Part shown: one piece after another, positions 16,973 to 23,717 of the stretch
How the letters are laid out: each line of letters opens with the position of its first letter
Position numbering within the stretch: the stretch's first letter is position 1
Source: Amycolatopsis lexingtonensis
GTDB lineage: Bacteria > Actinomycetota > Actinomycetes > Mycobacteriales > Pseudonocardiaceae
Direction: 5' to 3'
Assembly: GCF_014873755.1 (NCBI RefSeq)
Contig: NZ_JADBEG010000001.1
Span: forward strand, 1,056,501-1,120,500
DNA: 64,000 nucleotides
The notes under the pieces: model-generated
Seen by the model: only the letters and a program-made list of their open reading frames with translations
Database searches by the model: none
What the model was told of the DNA's origin: nothing
Made by a program: the position numbers and the translations under genes

Positions 16973-17725
16973 ATGCGGTTGAAGGACAAGATCGCGCTCG
17001 TCACCGGCGCGGCCGGGGGAATGGGACGCGCGACCGCCGAGACGTTCGCCCGCGAAGGCGCGACGGTCGTGGTCGCCGACCTCCTCGACGAGGACGGCGA
17101 GAAGACCGCCGCCGAGATCCGCGCCGCGGGCGGCGAAGCGCGCTACCGGCACCTGGACGTCACCGACGAAGCCGCGTGGACCGCGGTGATCGGCGAGGTC
17201 ATCGCCCGGTTCGGCCGGCTCGACGTGCTGGTCAACAACGCCGGGATCAGCGGCTCGTTCGACCCCGACCCCGGCAGCACGGCCTTCTACGACCAGCTGA
17301 TGCTGGTCAACGCGAAGGGCGTCTTCCTCGGCATCAAGCACGCCGCCGCGGCCATGGCGGGCACCGGCGGCGGCTCGATCGTCAACCTGTCGTCGATCTC
17401 GGCGTCCGTCGGCCAGTTCGGGATCCACCTCGGCTACGGCGCGTCCAAGGCCGCGGTCAAGGCGATGACCCGGACCGCGGCGGTGCAGTACGCGGAGCAG
17501 GGAATCCGGGTCAACGCCGTCGCGCCGGGCATGCTGCCGCCGATGCGCACGTCCCGCGGCTCCGCCGACCCGGCCTGGCGCGCGAAGCAGATCGCGGCGG
17601 TGCCGATGCGGCGGGAAGGGGAGGTGCGGGAGGTCGCCGACGCGATCCTCTTCCTCGCCAGTCCCGAGGCGTCCTACGTGACCGGCGTCGAGATCCTCGT
17701 CGACGGCGGATACACCGCGGTCTGA
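16973..17725 (+). CDS. SDR-family oxidoreductase
   Basis: Intact SDR of 250 aa, last gene of the hydroxyquinol operon. It has the TGAAGGMG cofactor motif near residue 11, NNAGI, the catalytic Ser in SSIS, YGASK, and the C-terminal FLASPEASYVTG and VDGG motifs. The acidic stretch VVADLLDEDGE at the end of beta-2 suggests NAD(H) use. It could oxidise a ring hydroxyl and may back up the damaged SDR at 11614. Its stop is one base from the convergent hydrolase gene. Confidence 0.92.
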   Translation: MRLKDKIALVTGAAGGMGRATAETFAREGATVVVADLLDEDGEKTAAEIRAAGGEARYRHLDVTDEAAWTAVIGEVIARFGRLDVLVNNAGISGSFDPDPGSTAFYDQLMLVNAKGVFLGIKHAAAAMAGTGGGSIVNLSSISASVGQFGIHLGYGASKAAVKAMTRTAAVQYAEQGIRVNAVAPGMLPPMRTSRGSADPAWRAKQIAAVPMRREGEVREVADAILFLASPEASYVTGVEILVDGGYTAV

Positions 17726-17726
17726 C

Positions 17727-18584
17727 TCACCGGAACACCCGGAGGGCGCGCACCAGCTCGCGGGGCGCCTCCTCCGGGACGTAGTGCCCGCCCGGCACGG
17801 CGTGCCCGCTCACCGCCCCCGGATCGGCGTGGTGGTCCCGCCAGACGCCCACGACGTCGCTGGCGGCGAGACCGCCCTCGGCGCCCCACAGGACGAGCAG
17901 CGGCGCCGCCAGCCGGCGCCCGGCGGCGTGGTCGGCCTCGTCGCGGGCGAGGTCGACGTCGAAGCCGGTGCGGTAGTCCTCGAAGGACGCCCGGAGGTGC
18001 CCGGGATCGCTGAACGCGGAGACGTAGTGCCGGAAGGTCTTCTCGTCGACGGCGCCGGATTTCCGGACCGCGGCGAAGAAGTGCGCGAGGTACGCTTCGA
18101 CGTTGCCCGCCACCAGCTCGACGGCCAGCTCGGGCTGCCGGTGGAAGAACCAGTGCCACATCGCGGCCGCCGACGTCCGGTCGAAGGAGTTCATCACCAC
18201 CCGCGTCGGCAGGATGTCCAGCAGCACCAGGGCGTCCACTTCGGACGGGTGGTCGAGCGCCCAGCGGTGGGCGACCCGCGCGCCGCGATCGTGCCCGACG
18301 ACGACGGCCGACTCGTGGCCGAGGTGGTGGATCAGCGCGCTGATGTCACCGGCGGTGGACCGCTTGTCGTAGCCGGCGCCGGTGAGGCCGGAAGCGCCGT
18401 AGCCCCGCAGGTCCGGGACGACGACGGTGCGGTCCCGGCCCAGCGGTTCCACGACGTGCCGCCAGCATTCGCCGGTCTGCGGCCACCCGTGGAGCAGCAC
18501 GGTCAGCCTCGGCCCGTCGCCGACCACGCGGTAGGCCAGCTCGACGTCCGCCAGCCGGACCGAGTCGAACGCGTCCCAGGTCAT
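17727..18584 (-). CDS. Alpha/beta hydrolase, haloacetate dehalogenase/epoxide hydrolase-like
   Basis: Hydrolase of 285 aa in the branch that uses Asp as nucleophile. The elbow is VVGHDRGARV, the oxyanion segment is LLHGWPQTG, and RGYGASG and LLDILPT follow the epoxide hydrolase/fluoroacetate dehalogenase pattern. The cap has WHWFFHRQPEL, like the HW-F segment of haloacetate dehalogenases. The catalytic His is probably in VPGGHYVPEEAP. The ATG at 18584 gives a normal start, and the longer open frame is unlikely. It faces the nitrilase homologue across a palindrome-bearing promoter. Confidence 0.85.
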   Translation of the reverse strand: MTWDAFDSVRLADVELAYRVVGDGPRLTVLLHGWPQTGECWRHVVEPLGRDRTVVVPDLRGYGASGLTGAGYDKRSTAGDISALIHHLGHESAVVVGHDRGARVAHRWALDHPSEVDALVLLDILPTRVVMNSFDRTSAAAMWHWFFHRQPELAVELVAGNVEAYLAHFFAAVRKSGAVDEKTFRHYVSAFSDPGHLRASFEDYRTGFDVDLARDEADHAAGRRLAAPLLVLWGAEGGLAASDVVGVWRDHHADPGAVSGHAVPGGHYVPEEAPRELVRALRVFR

Positions 18585-18921
18585 GTCGCTTCCTCGCTGT
18601 CGCGGTGATGGTGGTTTAACCGTGCCAGCTCCGGAAGCCGCCTCCCAGCCGCGAGTGCCATCCAGTGGCAGCGGGCCTCGACGATGCCCACCGCCTGGCG
18701 AGGTCGGGTAGGTGTCCGTCACCGCAAGCAAAATAGGTTACTCGGCCTTTCGGGCGATTGATGCGACTACCCGCGCAATTTCGTCGGTACGTCTCTTCGT
18801 GGTGTGCGGTATTTGCCATCCCGGTGCCGGGATCCATTTCCGGTAATGCACGAAAAACGCTACCGTGACCTGGAGGTCATCTGTTCCGGCATGATGGACC
18901 GGACAGCACCAGGAGGTACGG
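18585..18921. promoter_or_regulatory. Divergent promoter region
   Basis: This 337-bp gap between the dehalogenase-like gene and the nitrilase homologue is AT-richer than the genes around it, especially 18725-18860, where promoter elements probably lie. It holds the TGCCA-N5-TGGCA palindrome (18656) and an AGGAGG site just before the ATG at 18922. No coding signal was accepted on either strand. Confidence 0.5.
18656..18670. promoter_or_regulatory. Third IclR-type palindrome
   Basis: TGCCA-TCCAG-TGGCA has the same arms and spacing as the operator at 9519 (TGCCA-CTGAG-TGGCA). It lies 72 bp upstream of the dehalogenase-like gene. It suggests that this gene, and perhaps the nitrilase homologue, belong to the IclR regulon. 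Confidence 0.55.
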
Positions 18922-19749
18922 ATGGGGCCATCCCGGATCGCCACTGCCGCCGCTCACTTCGGGCGCGATCTCTCGTTCGGCACCGCACGTGTCGGCGCGC
19001 TGATCGAGGAAGCTCGCCAAGCCGGCGCCGCGATTCTGGTCTTGCCGGACGGCACGCTCGGCGGCTCTTTCGCCGACTTCGGCCGGGCCGATCCCGAATA
19101 CCCGGCGCCGGCGCTGGATCCGGCCGGGCCCGAGGTGCGGGCGGTGGCGGCGCTGGCCGCGGAACTGGTGGTGTGTTTCGGGTACACCGAGGCGGGTGAA
19201 CAGGGGGAGCGGTATTCGGCGGCGGCTTGCGTGTCCGGTGACGGCGTGCTCGGCCGGCACCGCAAGGTGCACCTTTCCGCGGCCGAGGCACTGCGCCAGC
19301 GACCGGGGCGGGGATTCGCCGCGTTCGACACCCCCGCCGGCCGGATCGGCATGCTGCTCGATTACGAGAAGGCTTTTCCCGAGCCCGCCCGCGATCTCGC
19401 CGTCGACGGCGCCGAAATCGTCGCCTGCCTGTGCTCGTGGACGACCGGCAGCCGGGCGCAGACCCTCGCGCGCGACCGCCAGGCGCGGCTCTTCGACGTC
19501 TACGACTGCGTGCGGGCCGTCGAAAACCAGGTGGTTTTCGTCTCCGCCAACCAAGCCGGTGTCCTGAACGGCACCCGGTTCCTCGGATTGGCCAAGGTCG
19601 TCGGACCGGACGGGGTCACCCGGGCCCGGACCGGTTCCCGGGCGGCGCTCGTCGTCGCCGAGCTGAACGTCGAGGCGGAGATCGCGGCGGCGCGCAGCGT
19701 CCGCCACCACCTCGAAGAACGAACGGGGGCTACGCCGAGCGTCGCTTGA
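18922..19749 (+). CDS. Nitrilase-superfamily protein lacking the catalytic Glu and Cys
   Basis: Carbon-nitrogen hydrolase fold of 275 aa. The superfamily triad is Glu-Lys-Cys. Here the Glu position is Asp43 (LVLPDGTLGG), the Lys is kept as Lys115 (GRHRKVHL), and the Cys position is Asp147 (GMLLDYEKAFPE, where family members have I-C-Y-D/E). The Asp codon is GAT, more than one base from TGT/TGC, so one sequencing error does not explain it. The fold-defining FPE and the C-terminal strands are kept, so this is probably a folded pseudoenzyme or an enzyme with different chemistry. A good AGGAGG site precedes the ATG. Its 3' end overlaps the convergent PepSY gene by 20 bp. Confidence 0.85.
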   Translation: MGPSRIATAAAHFGRDLSFGTARVGALIEEARQAGAAILVLPDGTLGGSFADFGRADPEYPAPALDPAGPEVRAVAALAAELVVCFGYTEAGEQGERYSAAACVSGDGVLGRHRKVHLSAAEALRQRPGRGFAAFDTPAGRIGMLLDYEKAFPEPARDLAVDGAEIVACLCSWTTGSRAQTLARDRQARLFDVYDCVRAVENQVVFVSANQAGVLNGTRFLGLAKVVGPDGVTRARTGSRAALVVAELNVEAEIAAARSVRHHLEERTGATPSVA

Positions 19750-21109
19750 CCCGGCTCAACGCCGCGTCGACCGCCAGGAACACCACCAGGCTCGCGCCCA
19801 GCACCGGCAGGACCCAGGCCAGCACCGCGATCCCCAGCAGGATGACCATCAGCGGGCCGCCGGCCAGCTGGCGCCACACCGGACGCGGCAACGACGTCCA
19901 CCTTCCCTTGTACGGGTTGTGGATCCACCACATGCGGTAGCCGAGCGCGAGCAGGACGAGCGTCGCGACCGCCACCAGCGCGAGCAGGATCTGGTTAGCC
20001 AGCCCGAACAACGTGCCGGTGTGGAACTCCGTGGCGAGGGCGCTCAGCTTCGCCGGCAGCGAGTAGTCGCTCCACGCGATCCGCTCGGTCACCTCCGCCG
20101 TGTAGGGATCGATCGTGACCGCGCCGCGGTGGATCGGCAGTCCTTCCGCGATTTCCGTTGCCGTGTAAGGCACATCCGGCCGCGACGGGGCGACCACGGC
20201 CAGCTCGCCGCTCAGTCCCGCGGTCTCGGCGGCGGCCACGGCGCGGTCGATGCCGATCGGCTCGGCGCCCGGCCGGACCGGCACCGGGGCCGCGGCCAGT
20301 GCCGGGGCGCGCAGGTGGACCGGGTCGGTCGCCGCGTCCGCGCGGCCGCCCGCGAACTGGCTCATGGCCAGCCCGGTGACCGCCACCACCAGCAGTCCCG
20401 CCGTGAGCCACAGGCCGGCCGCGCCGTGGATCGCGCGCAGCCGGGCCCACCCCGTCTTGTCCCGGGTGGCGGGCAGGAGCACTTCACGCAGCGGGCGTTT
20501 GCGGCGAGTACGGGCCAGCCACAGGATCACGCCGCCCACGGCGACGAGGGGCACCCAGCTCGCGGCGAGCTCGGCGTAGAGCCGGCCCGGCTCGCCCAGC
20601 TGCAGGTTGCTGTGCAGCTGACGCAGCCACGTGTTCGCGGGCAGCCGGTTCTCGACCGTGCTCAGCTCGCCGTTGATCAGGCTGGTGTACGGGTCGACGA
20701 ACACCGTGCGGTCCGCGGTCGAGCCGGGCACGGCCAGTACTACGCGGGTGGTGCGGTCGGCGGCGGGCGGGGTGAGGACGGACTTGAGCGTCGCCTCCGG
20801 GTGCGCCGTGAGCGCCGCCCGTACCTGCTCGGCGAGCGGGCGGCGCACCTCGCCGACGTGGTTCACGTGCAGGTCGGTCCGGTAAAGGCTGTCGTGGACC
20901 TGCGGGCTGAACACGTAGACGAGCCCGGTGAGGCACAGCACCGCGAGGAAGGGCGCGACGACGATGCCCGCGAGGAAGTGCAGCCGCCGGGAGACGAGCT
21001 GGAGAACGGTGCTCAGGCGCGGCCGCGGCGACGGCCGGGTGGCCCGGTGCGAGGGGACGGTGGGGGTCGTAGACAAGGCGGCTCCCGCGCGGCTGGAAGG
21101 GGCGTTCAT
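19730..21109 (-). CDS. PepSY-associated transmembrane protein
   Basis: Membrane protein of 459 aa of the PepSY_TM/PiuB-like family. An N-terminal His-bearing helix (RRLHFLAGIVVAPFL) precedes PepSY segments in the outer loops. The LHSNLQLGEPGRLYAELAASW and FHTGTLFGLAN motifs flank further helices, and a C-terminal helix pair follows. Relatives occur in iron-siderophore and copper loci and are thought to work with redox or metal transport. It overlaps the CopC-CopD gene by ATGA and ends the operon with ycnI and copCD. Confidence 0.87.
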   Translation of the reverse strand: MNAPSSRAGAALSTTPTVPSHRATRPSPRPRLSTVLQLVSRRLHFLAGIVVAPFLAVLCLTGLVYVFSPQVHDSLYRTDLHVNHVGEVRRPLAEQVRAALTAHPEATLKSVLTPPAADRTTRVVLAVPGSTADRTVFVDPYTSLINGELSTVENRLPANTWLRQLHSNLQLGEPGRLYAELAASWVPLVAVGGVILWLARTRRKRPLREVLLPATRDKTGWARLRAIHGAAGLWLTAGLLVVAVTGLAMSQFAGGRADAATDPVHLRAPALAAAPVPVRPGAEPIGIDRAVAAAETAGLSGELAVVAPSRPDVPYTATEIAEGLPIHRGAVTIDPYTAEVTERIAWSDYSLPAKLSALATEFHTGTLFGLANQILLALVAVATLVLLALGYRMWWIHNPYKGRWTSLPRPVWRQLAGGPLMVILLGIAVLAWVLPVLGASLVVFLAVDAALSRVKRRSA

Positions 21110-22911
21110 CGCACGTCGATGGGCTGCTTGACCGTCTGCGTGCGGCCGTCCCCGGCCCGCAGCGTCAGCACCAGGTCCCGCCGGCCGGGGCCGGGCGTGC
21201 TCGCCTGCCCCGTCCAGTAGCCGGATCCGGCCCGGTCCAGCGGCACCGGCGTGGGGCCGAGCGCGGCGGTCACGGTGGTGCCGGTGGCCTGCGGGCCCAG
21301 CACCGACACGCGCACGTCGAGCCGGCCGGCGGCCGGGATGACGACGAGGTCCAGCGCGCCGGTGTCGTACGTGAGCCGTGTCGGCGCGACCTGCTCCCGG
21401 ATCGCGGCCGGGGCCTGACCCACCGGCCCCTGCGCGTGCGCGCTCTGGCCGGAGTCGAGTGCGAGCAACGTCGCGGTGGCGATGGTGAGCACCACCATCG
21501 CCACCGCCACCGTGGTGATCCGGCGGCCGAGCTGCGCGGTGGCCGGACGGCGCGCGACGAACCAGGCGAAGTCGGCGAGGACCGCCGCCAAGGCGAGGGC
21601 TCCGGCGGGGAGCCAGCCGAGCCGGTGACCGGACCAGGCCTGGGCGGTTCCCGCGACGGCCAGCAGTGCCGCGGTGAGCAGCACCGCCGTTCCCCTGGTG
21701 ATCCGGCCGCCGAGCCGTGCCTTCAGTGGACCGCGCGCGACGAGCCAGGCCACGACCGCCGCCAGCGCGAGCGCTCCGGCGGGAAGCCAGCCAAGCCCGT
21801 GCCCGGACCAAGCCTGGGCGCTCGCCGCGACAACGAGCACCGCCGCGCACCCCACCACCGAGCGCGCGAACCGGGACGCCGTGTGCCGGTCGCGGGCGAC
21901 CGGGTACCGCAGCAGCACCAGGCCACCGGCCGGAATCGCCAGGGCGGCGAGGAGGCCGATGTCCGCCGCGAGCGCGAGCACCGGCGGCGTACCGGGCGGC
22001 CGCGGATCGGCGAAGGTCCACGTCGTGAGGACCGCCGACGCGCAGCCGAGGACCGCCGCGCCGCGCAGCCGCCGGTCGGCGGCCGTGGTCGCGGGCGGGC
22101 TCTTCAGCAGCAGCGCGAGGCCGAGCGTGGCGGGGACGAGCGTGGCCAGGCGGGCGAGCAGGGCGCCGCCGGCGCCGGACTCGAAGGCACCCGCCAGCAG
22201 CCGGGGGTCGAGCGCGTCGCGCACCGGCACCCACGCCGCGTACGGCCCGAACGACACCAGGGCGACGAGCGTTCCGCCGGCCAGCAGCCACCAAGTGGTC
22301 TTGACCAGCCGGCGGGTGGCTCGGGTCCGCGCGGCGGCGGGCCCGATCGCCGCGACGAAGAACGCGAGGCCGGTGAGCAGCACCATCGCCGCGACCGCGA
22401 GCGTCCGCGCCGTCAGGTGGACGGCCGTCACGACCGGGTCGCGGGTCGTCTCGATCTCGGGCACGCCGTCGGGCTGGATCGGGTAGGACACGTCGAACGT
22501 GAAGGAGCCGCTGACCGGCTCGAGCCGGATCGACGGCAGGGTCCACGCCACGGCGTAGGTCCCTTCGTGCCGCTCAGCTGGCATGGGCACGGAGATCGTG
22601 TCGTCGCGACCGTCCACGTGGGACGGTCGCGTGTGGACGACCTGGCTGCCGTCGGGGTCGAGGACGCGCACGGTGGCCAGCGCGGCCGGCACCGGGCGGT
22701 CGAAGGTCAGCACGACGGCGTCGGGGGACTTGACGACTTCCGTGCTGCCCGGGGACGTCGTGACGAGCACCGGGTCCCCGGTCACCGAGGGGGTCACGGC
22801 GAGCAGCGTGCCCCAGCAGGCGGCGACCAGCAGCAGGAGCGCGACGAACCGCCCCGCCCCCTCGCGCGGCCGCGGGACCGCGACGCGGGGACGTTCTTTG
22901 ACCGCCGTCAT
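21106..22911 (-). CDS. CopC-CopD fusion protein with duplicated segment
   Basis: Protein of 601 aa. After an N-terminal helix comes a CopC-like beta domain (about residues 46-140), then a CopD-type bundle of membrane helices and a C-terminal extracytoplasmic domain (about 500-601). The CopC copper ligands are not visible: the post-signal His is absent (TGDPVLVTTSPG) and the D-x-H of the ADGHPVSG motif reads IRLEPVSG. Two neighbouring helices carry a tandem copy of AQAWSGHxLGWLPAGALALAAV, 58 residues apart. It overlaps ycnI and the PepSY gene by ATGA. By fold it would be a metal-import protein, but the usual copper site has been lost. Confidence 0.88.
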   Translation of the reverse strand: MTAVKERPRVAVPRPREGAGRFVALLLLVAACWGTLLAVTPSVTGDPVLVTTSPGSTEVVKSPDAVVLTFDRPVPAALATVRVLDPDGSQVVHTRPSHVDGRDDTISVPMPAERHEGTYAVAWTLPSIRLEPVSGSFTFDVSYPIQPDGVPEIETTRDPVVTAVHLTARTLAVAAMVLLTGLAFFVAAIGPAAARTRATRRLVKTTWWLLAGGTLVALVSFGPYAAWVPVRDALDPRLLAGAFESGAGGALLARLATLVPATLGLALLLKSPPATTAADRRLRGAAVLGCASAVLTTWTFADPRPPGTPPVLALAADIGLLAALAIPAGGLVLLRYPVARDRHTASRFARSVVGCAAVLVVAASAQAWSGHGLGWLPAGALALAAVVAWLVARGPLKARLGGRITRGTAVLLTAALLAVAGTAQAWSGHRLGWLPAGALALAAVLADFAWFVARRPATAQLGRRITTVAVAMVVLTIATATLLALDSGQSAHAQGPVGQAPAAIREQVAPTRLTYDTGALDLVVIPAAGRLDVRVSVLGPQATGTTVTAALGPTPVPLDRAGSGYWTGQASTPGPGRRDLVLTLRAGDGRTQTVKQPIDVR

Positions 22912-23648
22912 TCGACGCCCACCTCCGCGCGCGGGGACTCGGGTTCCGGGGCGGGCACGCGCAACCGGCGGCGGTGGGCCCGGTACCCGACGACCGCGAT
23001 CACGACGAGCGCGAGGCCGAACGCTCCCCACAGCACGGCGAAGGGCGGGCCGCCGGTGCTCTGCGGCACCTGGTCCACCGGGACGGCGGCGGAGTCGTCG
23101 GCGGCCGGAACCGGTTGCTGCGCACCGGCTTCGGCCGCGGGAGCGACGGGCCCGGCGCCGAAGGTGATCGCCGGTGCCGGCGAAGTCCGCTGGTTCCAGT
23201 GCGCGACCATTCCGTTGGCGAAGGTCTGCGTCGCGTCGAACAGCAGCGTCCCGTCGGCGGGCAGCGGCCCCATGGTGACGAGGAACTGCTCGAACTGCCT
23301 CGGCGCGACCGTGCCGCCTTCGACGACGAGGGTGTCCGCGACCTCGCGGACCAGCGTGCCGCCGGCTTCGACCGGCGGGTTCAGCGGCCGCGGGCGGACG
23401 GTGGCGGTCCAGCCCGGCGGCGCGTCGACCTTGACGTAGGCGACCGGCGGGGTGGGCGGGAAGACCAGCTCGAGCCGGGTCGACTTCGTGTCGGTCCGCT
23501 CGTTGGCCAGCCGGAAGGCGAAGGTGTGCGTGCCGCCGCCGTCGACGCGATCGGGCACGATGGACACTTGGGCCGCCGCGGGCGGGGCCAGTGCCAGGAC
23601 GCCCAGCACGGCCGTGAGCAACGCGAACAGGGAACTGCGGTGCGCCAT
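22908..23648 (-). CDS. ycnI: YcnI-like DUF1775 protein
   Basis: Secreted protein of 246 aa: signal peptide (1-26, ending PPAAA), DUF1775 domain (about 27-165), proline/alanine linker, C-terminal helix (about 205-225) and a basic tail. It should sit outside the membrane with its domain exposed. The family binds Cu(II) through the N-terminal His of the mature protein together with a Trp. Here the first mature residues read QVSIVP, so the His is Gln, while the PPGWTATV Trp is kept. It overlaps copCD by ATGA. Confidence 0.9.
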   Translation of the reverse strand: MAHRSSLFALLTAVLGVLALAPPAAAQVSIVPDRVDGGGTHTFAFRLANERTDTKSTRLELVFPPTPPVAYVKVDAPPGWTATVRPRPLNPPVEAGGTLVREVADTLVVEGGTVAPRQFEQFLVTMGPLPADGTLLFDATQTFANGMVAHWNQRTSPAPAITFGAGPVAPAAEAGAQQPVPAADDSAAVPVDQVPQSTGGPPFAVLWGAFGLALVVIAVVGYRAHRRRLRVPAPEPESPRAEVGVE

Positions 23649-23669
23649 GGGGATCTCCTCTAACGGCGG

Positions 23670-23704
23670 GGTCCGGGGCCGGGTGGGAAACCCGGCCCCG
23701 GACC
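23670..23704 (-). terminator. Strong hairpin after the beta-propeller gene
   Basis: A 15-bp perfect stem (GGTCCGGGGCCGGGT and its complement) with the 5-nt loop GGGAA begins 14 bp after the stop of the 23718-26036 gene and 22 bp before ycnI. There is no T-run. It may end transcription, attenuate it, or protect the upstream message. Confidence 0.7.
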
Positions 23705-23717
23705 ACTACCGTGATCG

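Noticed and set aside
19919..21220. Long plus-strand frame opposite the PepSY gene, with similar long mirror frames over many genes.
   Set aside because: Arg/Gly/Pro-rich text typical of a shadow frame in GC-rich DNA; the opposite strand has clear domains and motifs.
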